Of a stretch of 64,000 bases of DNA, positions 33,420-41,694 are shown piece by piece. The stretch covers positions 1 through 64,000 of the forward strand of contig JANNZY010000196.1 in assembly GCA_031410915.1 (NCBI GenBank). Direction: 5' to 3'. This stretch comes from WLMZ01 sp031410915 (GTDB taxonomy: Bacteria; Actinomycetota; Acidimicrobiia; Acidimicrobiales; Ilumatobacteraceae). Both the position numbers and the translations under genes were made by a program. A model generated the notes under the pieces. That model was not told where the DNA came from, did not search any database, and saw only the letters and a list, made by a program, of their open reading frames with translations. How positions within the stretch are numbered: the stretch's first letter is position 1; each line of letters opens with the position of its first letter.

Positions 33420-34274
33420 ATGAAGGTCGGCATCGCGCTGTATTGCTCGGACGAGACGATCCCGCCCGACGAATTGGCGGTGGCGTGCGAGCAGCGCGGC
33501 TTGGAGAGCCTGCTGTTCCCCGACCACTCGCACATCCCCACCAGCCGCCGTTCGCCGTGGCCGGGCAGCACCGACAACGCTCCCCTGCCCGACATCTACA
33601 AACGGTTGATCGACCCGTTCGTCGCACTCGGCGCAGCGGCCGCCGTGACGTCCACGCTGCGAATCGGCACGTGCGTCGCACTGCCCGCGCAACGTGACGT
33701 GCTGCAGCTGGCGAAGGAGGTCGCGACGGTCGACTGGCTGTCCCGCGGGCGGATGATCTTCGGCATCGGCTTCGGCTGGAACCGGGAGGAGATGGCGAAC
33801 CACGGCGTCGACTACACGTCGCGGTGGGACATCGTGGCCGAAAAGATCGAGGCACTGAAGATGCTGTGGACGCAGGAGACGGCTGCGTTCCACGGACAAC
33901 ATGTTCAGTTCGAGGAGAGCTGGTCGTGGCCGAAGCCGGTGCAGCGTCCACATCCGCCGATCCTCATCGGCGGCGGATGGGGCCCCCGCCTGCTCAACGC
34001 GGTGTGCCTGCTGGCCGATGGCTGGATGCCAGTGTCGGCGCGGTCGTCGATCGCATCGCGCCTGCAGCTGTTGTACGACGAGGCCGCCCGCCAGGGTCGC
34101 GACCCGGCGACGCTGTCGGTCACGGTCACCGACGCGCGACCCGACGTGGACTCGTTCCGGTCGCTGGAGTCCGACGGTGTCGAGCGTGTGCTGCTGACCG
34201 TGCCACCCGGATCGCGTGACGACACGCTGCGCATCCTCGACAGCCACGGCGCGCTGGCCCGCGCGGTCGTGTAA
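33420..34274 (+). CDS. LLM-class F420-dependent oxidoreductase
   Basis: The 284-aa protein has the luciferase-like TIM-barrel pattern: ESLLFPDHSHIP, TLRIGTCVALPAQRDVLQLAKEVATVDWLSRGRMIFGIGFGWN, and HPPILIGGGWGPRLLNAV. The family uses coenzyme F420 (or FMN) to reduce or oxidise small substrates; TIGR03619-like members look most similar. It is the second gene after the acyl-CoA ligase. An ATG 10 bases after the ligase stop gives the expected MKVGIALY start. Confidence 0.87.
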   Translation: MKVGIALYCSDETIPPDELAVACEQRGLESLLFPDHSHIPTSRRSPWPGSTDNAPLPDIYKRLIDPFVALGAAAAVTSTLRIGTCVALPAQRDVLQLAKEVATVDWLSRGRMIFGIGFGWNREEMANHGVDYTSRWDIVAEKIEALKMLWTQETAAFHGQHVQFEESWSWPKPVQRPHPPILIGGGWGPRLLNAVCLLADGWMPVSARSSIASRLQLLYDEAARQGRDPATLSVTVTDARPDVDSFRSLESDGVERVLLTVPPGSRDDTLRILDSHGALARAVV

Positions 34275-34463
34275 CGCACCCGACGCCAATCTTTCCCGGA
34301 TCGCGGCAAGTCGGCGCACATCAGCCCGATCGTGATCGATGGCTTCACGCTCGACGACCTGACCGTCTGGTCGTCAGTCGCTCCGGCCGTCGTCGGTGGC
34401 CAGGGCGAGCATCGCCGGGGCTGTCGGCGACAGCCGCGCCCGACGGTGTAGCACGCTCATCAT
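34275..34463. other. Decayed stretch beside broken permease gene
   Basis: No full gene is visible. On the minus strand a 29-codon frame (34374-34463, starting MMSVLHRRARL) overlaps the permease stop by 4 bases. It may be what is left of a following gene. I could not link the rest to any family. Confidence 0.35.
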
Positions 34464-34975
34464 GCTCGAACCTCTTGTCGCATGAACAGCAAGTAGGCCG
34501 CGGCGAACGTGACGATGCAGCCCGCGATCAGTACGACGAGCTGCCACCAGGCCAGCAACAGGCTCTGATCCAGCGGCAGGCTGCTGGGAAGGGCGAGCGC
34601 ATCAGGCGCGTCGACGACGATGCCGGTCGATTGACGAGACGGGTTCAGCAGCACACCCGTCGCTTCCTTGTAGAGCTGGTCCGGCGAGAAGCGCCGGACA
34701 GTCAGCTCGAGGCGAGCATTCGCCAGGACCTGGGCCTGTGTCGCGTCAGCGGGGACGTCGTGAACCGTGTCGGCGATGACGCCGGCGATCAGCCCGGCGA
34801 ACAGCGTCAGAACGAGCCAGACCGCGATCGCGGCGAGCGCAGCGGTGGCCGCCCGCCGGCTGGCGACGGACAGCAGCAGCGACAGCGCGAGCCAGAACGA
34901 GATGTACACGACAGCCACGATGTAGAAGGCGACGATGCGGATCAGGTCACTGCTCGACGGTCCGATGCCGAGGCG
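34460..34975 (-). pseudogene. ABC-2-type permease, 3' fragment
   Basis: About 170 residues look like the C-terminal half of an ABC-2 export permease. A helix pair (IVAFYIVAVVYISFWLALSLLL and AIAVWLVLTLFAGLIAGVI) is followed by a soluble loop (ARLELTVRRFSPDQLYKEATG) and a last helix (WWQLVVLIAGCIVTFAAAYLLF) ending in MRQEVRA. The first half of the gene is missing. Coding character stops near 34975, where a truncated histidine-kinase gene begins on the other strand. No ABC ATPase gene is adjacent. It is probably non-functional. Confidence 0.7.
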
Positions 34976-35675
34976 GTATGCGCCGGTTCTGCGCCTTCGC
35001 GTCGACGACCTTGCCGACGACGCGTTGACCGGCGAGCGTCGTGCCGCGCTGGCTGATGTCGTGACCACGCAGATCGATCGTCTGGACCAGCTCGGCCGTG
35101 ACCTGGCCGAGTTGGACCCGGCGCGCTGGGAGCTGCGCGCCGACGTCGTCGACATCGCCGCGCTCGCCGCCGAGGTCGTCGGGCGCAACGCACCGCTCGC
35201 CCGCTGGGGTGGCGTCACGATCGACTTCGCGGGGCGCACCGGGGCGGACTTCGCGGTGCTCGGCGATGCCGCCGTGCTGGACGACGCGATCGCCAACGTC
35301 GTGCAGAACGCGATCAAGTACACGCCGCGAGGTGGACGCATCACGGCGACGGTCAGCCGGCGTGGCGCCGCGGCGATCGTGACCGTTCGCGACACCGGCA
35401 TCGGCATCAGCGCGTCCGAACGCGATCTCGTGCTGCGGTCGGGAGTGCGCGGCAACGCGGCGACGCACACCGAAGGCAGCGCCGGCAGTGGTCACGGGCT
35501 CGGGCTCGTCGTGGACGCGGCGCAGCGCCACGGAGGCCACATCGAGCTGACCGACACACCAGGCGGTGGCGCGACGGTGCGATTCGTCGTTCCGCTCGCA
35601 GTCTGGGAACCCGCTCGCCCGATCCGCGACGAATCCGCTCACGCCGCAAACGCAGGTGACAAGATCCTCCGATGA
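34965..35675 (+). pseudogene. Sensor histidine kinase, 3' fragment
   Basis: The remaining 236 codons hold the part after the phospho-acceptor His (LRLRVDDLADDALTGERRAALADVV) and the whole ATPase domain. The N box is IANVVQNAIKYTPRGG, the D box TVRDTGIGIS and the G2 region GHGLGLVVDAAQRHGG. The sensor, membrane segments and H box are absent, so it cannot autophosphorylate. The cut coincides with the start of the truncated permease on the opposite strand. The stop overlaps the cytosine-deaminase start by 4 bases, suggesting the original operon order on this side survives. Confidence 0.8.
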
Positions 35676-36115
35676 TCACGGACGCAGAGATGCTCGACAT
35701 TGCCGTCGAGGAGGCCCGCGCTGGGCTGGCCGAGGGTGGCATCCCGATCGGAGCCGCACTGTTCTCCGCCGAGGGCGTGCTGCTCGGTCGCGGCCACAAC
35801 CGTCGCGTCCAGCACGACGACCCGTCGGTGCACGGCGAGACGGACGCGTTCCGCAACGCCGGGCGGCAGCGCAGCTACCGCCGCACGACGATGGTCACCA
35901 CGTTGTCGCCGTGCTGGTACTGCAGCGGTCTGGTCCGCCAGTTCGGCATCTCCCGCGTCGTGATCGGCGAGGCCCGCACGTTCTGCGGGGGGCACGATTG
36001 GCTGCGCGAGCACGGCGTCGAGATCGTGCTGTTCGACGACCCGCGTTGCATCGACATGCTCACCGGCTTCATCGACCGCCACCCCGAGATCTGGAACGAA
36101 GACATCGGCGAGTGA
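35672..36115 (+). CDS. Yeast-type cytosine deaminase (CDA-fold)
   Basis: The 147-aa protein has the zinc-deaminase motifs HGE (near residue 55) and PCWYC (near 80-84). It matches fungal Fcy1 rather than bacterial CodA. Shared points are EGGIPIGAALF near the start, LGRGHNRR, TTLSPCWYC, and the closing FIDRHPEIWNEDIGE, which closely tracks the Fcy1 C-terminus. Fcy1 converts cytosine to uracil for pyrimidine salvage. Specificity for cytosine over other bases is inference. The ATG overlaps the histidine-kinase fragment stop. Confidence 0.85.
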   Translation: MITDAEMLDIAVEEARAGLAEGGIPIGAALFSAEGVLLGRGHNRRVQHDDPSVHGETDAFRNAGRQRSYRRTTMVTTLSPCWYCSGLVRQFGISRVVIGEARTFCGGHDWLREHGVEIVLFDDPRCIDMLTGFIDRHPEIWNEDIGE

Positions 36116-36191
36116 ACGTCATCGGCGCCGACGGTGCCGCGTGCGACGTCGACACGGGGGGCCGCTGACCGTCGATTGATACGTTGCCGAG

Positions 36192-37466
36192 GTGCGTTCC
36201 GGGGGCGAGGTCGAGCGGCGATCGGCTTCGTCGCTGCGCGATGAGCGGGCGTTCGTGCGCTGGGCCGTTGCCGACGGCGTCTCGGTCACCGGCACGGCGG
36301 TCAGCACGGTCGTGCTGCCGCTGGTCGTCTACCAGACGACCGGTTCCGACGCATTGACGGGTGGGGTCTTCGCGCTACGCGTCGTGCCGTACCTGCTGTT
36401 CGGAGTGGTTGCCGGACCCGTGGCCGATCGGTGGAACCGGCGTCGCCTGATCATCGGCGGTCACGTCGTCGAAGGGCTGCTGGTCGCCACCATCCCGATC
36501 GCCCACGAGTTCGGCGTCTTGACCGTTGCCCACGTCTACGTCGTCGGTCTGCTGGCCGCGACGGCGTTCGTGTTCTCCGACGCGGCTGTGTTCGGCGCGG
36601 TACCCGCGCTGGTCGGCACCGATCGGCTCGCGGCGGCGAACGGGTTGCTCGGCTCGATCGTGTCAGCCGCAGAGGTGCTCGGTCCGGCGCTCGGCGGCGT
36701 GTTGGCCGCGCTGATGGGCCCGACGAACGCGGTGTGGGTCGACGCCGGCAGCTTCTTCGTCGCCGCGCTCATCCAGCGCACCATCCGCTCCACGTTCCGC
36801 GAGGGTCCACCCACGCCCGGCAAGTTGGAGATCCGAAAGCAGATCGGACGCGCGTTCCGGTTCGTGCGCGCCAACCGGACCGTCGGCACGTTGTTCCTGA
36901 CCGGCTTCGGAAACTCGTTCGGCTTCGGCATCGTGATCGGCCTGCTCGTGCCGTACGCCGTCGAGCGGCTGGACCTGCCGAGCAGAAGTGCGCGGGTCGG
37001 CCTGCTGTACAGCGCGACGGGAGTCGGCGCGTTGGTGGCGGGCATCATCTTCGCTCGCGTGTTCACGCCGGCGAGGGTGAAGTGGATCACCCCGTCAACC
37101 ATTCTGGTCGCGTCGCTCATGACCGTGACGATGACGGCGGTGACGAACTGGGTCGTCGCCGGTGCGGCATTGATCGTGTTCGCGTGGGCCAACGGGCTGA
37201 CGGTGACGACGGGCATCACGTACCGCCAGCTCGCGTCGCCCGACGATCTGCGCTCCAGCGTCAACGTCTTCGGGCGAATGGTGTCGTGGGGAGGTCAGCC
37301 GTTCGGGGCCGGCACAGGCGCACTGGTCGCCGGGCTCGCAACGGTGCGCGCCGCCTACGCGGTGGGCGCGATGGTGATGCTGACCACGTCGGTGCTGGCG
37401 CTGGTGTTCTTGCGCCCGTCGACCGCCATCGAGCGCAGTTCGCCTGCTGCCGGCGATCAGGCGTAG
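36192..37466 (+). CDS. MFS transporter
   Basis: The 424-aa protein has about 12 membrane helices and the MFS_3 (enterobactin-exporter-like) layout: VSVTGTAVSTVVLPLVVYQTTGS in helix 1, then the loop motif GPVADRWNRRRLIIGGHVVEG, and a repeat of the fold after a central charged loop (EGPPTPGKLEIRKQ). Such proteins export siderophores, drugs or lipids; the substrate is unknown. The start is GTG at 36192. Its end overlaps the convergent PRC-barrel gene by 10 bases. Confidence 0.85.
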   Translation: MRSGGEVERRSASSLRDERAFVRWAVADGVSVTGTAVSTVVLPLVVYQTTGSDALTGGVFALRVVPYLLFGVVAGPVADRWNRRRLIIGGHVVEGLLVATIPIAHEFGVLTVAHVYVVGLLAATAFVFSDAAVFGAVPALVGTDRLAAANGLLGSIVSAAEVLGPALGGVLAALMGPTNAVWVDAGSFFVAALIQRTIRSTFREGPPTPGKLEIRKQIGRAFRFVRANRTVGTLFLTGFGNSFGFGIVIGLLVPYAVERLDLPSRSARVGLLYSATGVGALVAGIIFARVFTPARVKWITPSTILVASLMTVTMTAVTNWVVAGAALIVFAWANGLTVTTGITYRQLASPDDLRSSVNVFGRMVSWGGQPFGAGTGALVAGLATVRAAYAVGAMVMLTTSVLALVFLRPSTAIERSSPAAGDQA

Positions 37467-37768
37467 GGCTGCACGGTCGCGCCGACGCGAAGCGTCAAAC
37501 GGTGCTCGGCGACTGACCATGAGCCGACATCGGCCGCGTCGACGAGCCGCGCCCGACGCTCGAGCCGGGAGAAGACCTTGGCCAGCAGCCACGGGCCGCG
37601 TACGCCGTTGCGGATGTAACCGAGGCGGATGCCGAGCCCGCCGGAGCCGACGATCAGCGCGTCGACACGCATCCGCCCGTCGCGGACGAGGCGCACGTCG
37701 TTCACCGTACCCACGACGGTTCCGTCGGAATCGACCACCTCGCAGGTGAGCAGGTCACTCAGTCGCAC
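37457..37768 (-). CDS. PRC-barrel protein
   Basis: The 103-aa protein has the PRC-barrel pattern: LLTCEVVDSDGTVVGTVNDVRLVRDG followed by MRVDALIVGSGGLGIRLGY. The domain is known from RimM and the photosynthetic reaction centre H subunit and mediates protein or RNA contacts. The start overlaps the previous gene by 14 bases. It is the last gene of a four-gene unit with the Nramp-like transporter. Confidence 0.78.
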   Translation of the reverse strand: MRLSDLLTCEVVDSDGTVVGTVNDVRLVRDGRMRVDALIVGSGGLGIRLGYIRNGVRGPWLLAKVFSRLERRARLVDAADVGSWSVAEHRLTLRVGATVQPYA

Positions 37769-38165
37769 GGCTGTCGTTCCCCGGGATGTGGGTGATCACG
37801 TGATCGACCCACCACTGCTCGGTGTCGTACGACGCGAGCTGCTTGGCATGGATCGCCAGCTCGATGGTCGGACCGATGCTGGTCACGAATTCGATCGGCA
37901 CATGGATTCGATCGTCCAGCGGTGCATCGCCGGCATCGTGCAGGCCGGTGCTGGCGCGCTCCAACCACGTCCCCAGGCGGCGCAGCCCGAGGCGGTACGC
38001 GAGAGCTCCGGGTCCGGTGACGATCGACGCCACGTAAGGCTGACCGCTGGCGTCGTCGATCTCTATCTCGACGTCGTCGACGTTGCCGCAGAGCACGCCG
38101 TTGCGGTCGCGAAGTTGCCGATCGAGCAGGTCGAGCGTGGCGTGCAGCACACGGTCGTGCGCCAT
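37755..38165 (-). CDS. PRC-barrel-like protein of the Nramp operon
   Basis: The 136-aa protein (LHATLDLLDRQLRDRNGVLCGNVDDVEIE...YVASIVTGPGALAYRLG) also reads as a divergent PRC barrel with a C-terminal extension. Its ATG overlaps the transporter stop by one base (TGATG), so it is translated together with it. The role is unknown; a cytosolic regulator of the transporter is one possibility. Confidence 0.65.
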   Translation of the reverse strand: MAHDRVLHATLDLLDRQLRDRNGVLCGNVDDVEIEIDDASGQPYVASIVTGPGALAYRLGLRRLGTWLERASTGLHDAGDAPLDDRIHVPIEFVTSIGPTIELAIHAKQLASYDTEQWWVDHVITHIPGNDSRATE

Positions 38166-39397
38166 CACGAACCTCCCTTGGTGATGATGATCAACGGGAT
38201 CGTGGCGACAGCCACGAGCAGCAAGATCACGAGGTACACCGTCGCCAGCGCGTTCACGACGCGACCATTCGTGTGATCGGGACCCATGTAGTTCGGGTCG
38301 TTCGCGATGACCAGGATCGGGAAGTAGGTCAGTGGCAGCGCGGCTGCGGACAGCACGATCGAGTACTCGGTCACCTTCACCGGATCCACACCGGTGATGC
38401 CGAACAGCGCTGCACCGAGCAGAGTCAGCACGACGACGATGTGGAAGCGGGCCGAGTTGCGCGGCGAGCGGCGCTTGCCCCAGGGCCAACCGAAGTACTG
38501 CGCGGCCACGTACCCGGCGGACAGCGCGGTCTCCAGCGCCGCGCCGAACGTGGCTGCGAAGATGCCGATGATGACGACTGCCAGCCCGACCCGGCCGACC
38601 GCGCTCGCCACCGGCAGCGCGACCTGAGAGAGCTGCTCGACGCTGATGTGGCGCGGCGCGAGCACGAGGTGGGCGCTGGCCATGATCGCCAGTGACAGCA
38701 CGACGCCGAGCGGGAAGCCGATCAGGACGTTGGCCCGGTTCTCGCCGAGGTCCTTCTTCGTCCAGCCGTCCTCGACAGCCCCACTGGAGAAGAAGAACAC
38801 CTCGTACGGCGTCATCGCCGCGCCGAACAGGGCGATGCCGTAATAGGCGTAGGTGAACACGCTCTCGCTACCGGGCACGTGTGGGTGCGAGGCCTCGCTG
38901 AGCAGTTGGTTCCAGTCCGGCCCGATCTTCCACAGCGTCACTGCGAACACGAGCAAGCACAGTCCGAGCAGGCCGAAGACGCGCTCCATCATCTGGAACG
39001 GCATCCGCCAGCACACCAGCCAGACCAGGAACGCGACGATCGGGATGAGCAGGAGGTAGTTGACGCTGGAGACCAGCGACAGCGCGAGCGCAACACCGGC
39101 GATCTCCGCGGTCAGCGTGAGGAAGTTGATGAAGAATGACGCGATCAGGTTGGCGAGTCCGAAGCGTGGGCCGAGCCGCTCGCGGACGAGGTCGAACACG
39201 GGCCGGCCGCACAGTGCCGCGACGCGGCCGCTCATCTCGGCATAGAGCACGATGCCGATGCCACCGACGACCACCACCCACGCCAAGTTCATGTCGAACC
39301 GCGCGCCCGTCTCGGCGTTGGCGACGAGGTCGCCCATGTCGACGAACCCGCCGATGGCCGTCAGGACACCCAGTGCGACACCGAGGACGCGCTTCAT
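38165..39397 (-). CDS. Nramp-family divalent metal transporter, atypical motifs
   Basis: The 410-aa protein has 11 likely helices with Nramp order and length. The substrate motifs differ from the classical ones. Helix 1 has GFVDMGDLVANAETGA in place of DPGN. Helix 6 has AAMTPYEVFFFSSGAVEDGW in place of MPH. Classical Nramp proteins import Mn2+ or Fe2+ with protons. The changed ligands suggest another ion or coupling, as in Nramp-related magnesium transporters. The start overlaps the lipoprotein stop by 4 bases and the stop overlaps the next gene by 1. Confidence 0.8.
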   Translation of the reverse strand: MKRVLGVALGVLTAIGGFVDMGDLVANAETGARFDMNLAWVVVVGGIGIVLYAEMSGRVAALCGRPVFDLVRERLGPRFGLANLIASFFINFLTLTAEIAGVALALSLVSSVNYLLLIPIVAFLVWLVCWRMPFQMMERVFGLLGLCLLVFAVTLWKIGPDWNQLLSEASHPHVPGSESVFTYAYYGIALFGAAMTPYEVFFFSSGAVEDGWTKKDLGENRANVLIGFPLGVVLSLAIMASAHLVLAPRHISVEQLSQVALPVASAVGRVGLAVVIIGIFAATFGAALETALSAGYVAAQYFGWPWGKRRSPRNSARFHIVVVLTLLGAALFGITGVDPVKVTEYSIVLSAAALPLTYFPILVIANDPNYMGPDHTNGRVVNALATVYLVILLLVAVATIPLIIITKGGS

Positions 39398-39831
39398 GCG
39401 TGCTCGTCCAAGAACGCGGTCAATGCGTCGGAGTCTGCGGCCAACGGCTGGGCAACGTCGGCCGCGGCACGGAGCTCGCCGCGCCGGATTGCGATGCGAA
39501 CCGCGGCTACATGGTGCAGCGATGCGGTGAGGATCTCGTTCAGCTCGGCACGCATGTCGTCGGACGTGCCGTTCGGCGGCTGGATCGAGTTGAAGTCGCC
39601 CTGGATCTCGGTCAGCGTGTCCTCCTGCTCGGAGACCGACACGCCGCTGTACGGGCCGAACGCGTTTCCGTCCGACGCCGTCTCGGCCACGAGCCGCACT
39701 GTCTCCACGGTGGACCGCGCCGCCGACGCCGTGGTCCGTGCCTTGCGATCGAAGTCGTCCTGCGTGCGCGCCGGACCGACCATGTGATCGACGCAACCCG
39801 TCAAGACGAGCGTTGCGCACAGGAGACGCAT
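39394..39831 (-). CDS. Lipoprotein of the Nramp operon
   Basis: The 145-aa product has a short lipoprotein signal (LCATLVLTGC, lipidated Cys at residue 13), then a helical, mostly polar domain (RKARTTASAARSTVETVRLVAETA...ELNEILTASLHHVAAVRIAIRRG). I do not recognise the family. It is the first gene of the operon and overlaps the transporter start (ATGA). That suggests an extracellular partner of the metal transporter, such as a metal-capturing or stabilising helper. Confidence 0.7.
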   Translation of the reverse strand: MRLLCATLVLTGCVDHMVGPARTQDDFDRKARTTASAARSTVETVRLVAETASDGNAFGPYSGVSVSEQEDTLTEIQGDFNSIQPPNGTSDDMRAELNEILTASLHHVAAVRIAIRRGELRAAADVAQPLAADSDALTAFLDEHA

Positions 39832-40123
39832 CCGGACGTGAACGAGCGCCCGTACCCGCCGGGCCGTGCCTCCAAACCACAGCAGTTGTGTCGGCGGACG
39901 GATCGATGCCGTCGCGACGGGGCATCGCCCTCGCCTGCCCAGGTGGCACTGCTCGAATCGTGTACCTGGGCGCAGCCGGCGGGTGGGGCGGCGGGGCGTC
40001 GCTCGCTGCCGCGGGCGACGATGGATCGTCGGTCACACGTGCGCGCGAGGCGCTACACCGCGGCGGCGGCGCGCGTCGGGGTGCCGGCCATCGTTGCTGC
40101 GACCGCAGGGCATCTGGTGCTCG
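39832..40123. other. Intergenic region without a recognised gene
   Basis: This 292-bp gap lies between the lipoprotein start and the stop of the next minus-strand gene. It must hold the promoter of the Nramp operon, but I see no clear motif, hairpin or iron box in it. Confidence 0.5.
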
Positions 40124-40534
40124 TCACGGCGGGGTGATCTCGCGGTCGATGCGTTGCATCGGCTCGTTGGCCACGATCTCGTCGCCGTGTGCAGATCTGC
40201 CGAGTGGCAAGAGCAGCACGACCTGCAACCCGACGATCATCGCCGCGACGATGTACTTGTGCGGCGGTATCGACGTACCGAAGTGGATGCGGTCGACGAG
40301 CAGCACGCCGATCTCGAGCAGCACCACCCACCCGAACGTCACGATCCACAGCTCGGTCACGGCCAGGCTCTTGATGTAGACGACGAACAGCACCGCGAAG
40401 GCGACGATGCCACCGGCGAACACGACCCAGCGCGGCCGGATCGAGAACTCCTTGGCCAAGAACGCAGCGAGCAGATCCAACGCGGCCAGGATCACGATCG
40501 CGACGCCGCCCCACACCACCTTCTTCGAGTCCAT
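40124..40534 (-). CDS. Small four-helix membrane protein
   Basis: The 136-aa protein has four hydrophobic helices (about 8-27, 36-55, 62-82, 92-110) and a polar C-terminal tail. Size and a TELWIVTFGWVVLLEIGVLLV segment recall SMR/EamA half-transporters, but no diagnostic Glu of the SMR pump is evident in helix 1. The function is unknown. It stands alone, divergent from the DoxX gene. Confidence 0.6.
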   Translation of the reverse strand: MDSKKVVWGGVAIVILAALDLLAAFLAKEFSIRPRWVVFAGGIVAFAVLFVVYIKSLAVTELWIVTFGWVVLLEIGVLLVDRIHFGTSIPPHKYIVAAMIVGLQVVLLLPLGRSAHGDEIVANEPMQRIDREITPP

Positions 40535-40604
40535 GCGTCATAAGGAGCACCGCCGCGCCACTCGGATACGTGTGATCGGCGCACGGTTCGGGTACAAAGG
40601 CGTC

Positions 40605-41105
40605 ATGTTCGGACCTCGTACTCTCAGCCACGCCCTCCTCGGGTCGGCATTCATCGTCGGCGGCGTGGCGACGCTGCGTGAACCCAAAGCTGCAGTACCG
40701 AAGGCGCAAGAGTTCGCGGTGCCGATCGCCGAGAAGGTCGGGTTGCCGACCGACCCGCTGCAATTGGTCAAGCTGAATGCCGGCGTGCAGATCGCCGGCG
40801 GCGCACTGCTCGCGCTCGGTGTCGTACCCCGCGTCGCTGCGCTCGCTCTGGCCGGTTCGCTCGTGCCGACGACACTGGTCGGCCACCGCTTCTGGGAGAT
40901 CGAGGAGCCGTCGCAGCGCAAGCAGCAGATCATCCAGTTCGCCAAGAACGCGAGCATGCTCGGCGGCCTCCTCGGTGCCGCACTCGACACCGGTGGTCGT
41001 CCATCCGTGTTCTGGTCAGGGCGCCATGCGGCATCACGGGCGACGAACACGCTGAGCAGCGCAGCGCACTCCGTGGCCGACAGCGTCAGTGGTGCGCTGA
41101 ACTGA
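40605..41105 (+). CDS. DoxX-family membrane protein
   Basis: The 166-aa protein fits DoxX/DoxD-like quinone-linked membrane proteins: ALLGSAFIVGGVATL, LVKLNAGVQIAGGALLALGVVPRVAALALAGSLVPTTLVGH, then the FWEIEEPSQRKQQIIQFAKNASMLGGLLGAAL block. DoxX members take part in thiosulfate or redox balance at the membrane; the exact role is open. The ATG at 40605 gives the expected start. Confidence 0.83.
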   Translation: MFGPRTLSHALLGSAFIVGGVATLREPKAAVPKAQEFAVPIAEKVGLPTDPLQLVKLNAGVQIAGGALLALGVVPRVAALALAGSLVPTTLVGHRFWEIEEPSQRKQQIIQFAKNASMLGGLLGAALDTGGRPSVFWSGRHAASRATNTLSSAAHSVADSVSGALN

Positions 41106-41200
41106 CCATTCCGCGGCGCTGACGTTGAGACGAGCGGCGCAGTCGGAACGTGGTGATCACGGCGTTGCCCGACGCAGTCTCGTACCGATTGTTCACCTGA

Positions 41201-41214
41201 TTAGGTTGGCCTAA
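41201..41214 (+). promoter_or_regulatory. IdeR/DtxR-type iron box upstream of the FTR1 operon
   Basis: TTAGG-TTGG-CCTAA has the same TTAGG-N4-CCTAA form as the box at bfd-bfr. It ends 25 bases before the lipoprotein GTG, within or just after the likely promoter, so iron-loaded IdeR should repress the operon. Confidence 0.68.
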
Positions 41215-41238
41215 CAGCGTCCGGTATGCTCAGTTCTC

Positions 41239-41682
41239 GTGACGAGACGCTTCAACCGCACCACTGCCGCCGCCCTGGCCCTGATCGCCACCTCCTCGCT
41301 GCTCGCAGCATGTGGGTCCGACGAGGACAAGGCCGCCTCCAGCACCGAAACTGCCGGCGACGAATCTGCCCCCGTCGCCAGCTACGTCGTCGTCAGCGAC
41401 GCCGAGGTAGCAACCGGCTACGCCAACCTGATCGCGAAGATGACCGAGCTGTCCGCGAGCGCGGCCGGCGTCGACTCCGCCGCGCTGGACGAGGTCGAGG
41501 CGCTGTGGTTCGGTTTCGAAGCCACGGTCAAGGACAAGGCCGCTGATTCGTACCTGGCCAGCGAGGAAGCACTGGATGCGTTCAACAGCGCCGCGCAGGA
41601 CAAGGACAGCGCGGCGATGACCGAAGCCACCGCGAAGATGTCGACCACCGCTGCGGCGTACCTTGCGGCGCACCCGGGCTGA
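41239..41682 (+). CDS. Lipoprotein, EfeO-like helical iron-uptake partner
   Basis: The 147-aa protein has a lipoprotein signal (LIATSSLLAACGSD, lipidated Cys near 25), an acidic linker, and a helical domain (EVATGYANLIAKMTELSASAAGVDSAALDEVEALWFGFEATVKDKAADSYLASEEALDAF). The helical part recalls the regularly spaced Glu pattern of EfeO or FTR1 N-terminal domains but lacks the M75 peptidase-like motif. It is the first gene of the iron operon, starting at GTG 41239 just after the iron box. The FTR1 permease follows 12 bases later. Confidence 0.72.
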   Translation: MTRRFNRTTAAALALIATSSLLAACGSDEDKAASSTETAGDESAPVASYVVVSDAEVATGYANLIAKMTELSASAAGVDSAALDEVEALWFGFEATVKDKAADSYLASEEALDAFNSAAQDKDSAAMTEATAKMSTTAAAYLAAHPG

Positions 41683-41694
41683 TCCGGACGGCTG

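Noticed and set aside
31997..33595. 532-codon minus-strand frame
   Set aside because: Antisense to the acyl-CoA ligase and the start of the LLM gene; no recognisable motif.
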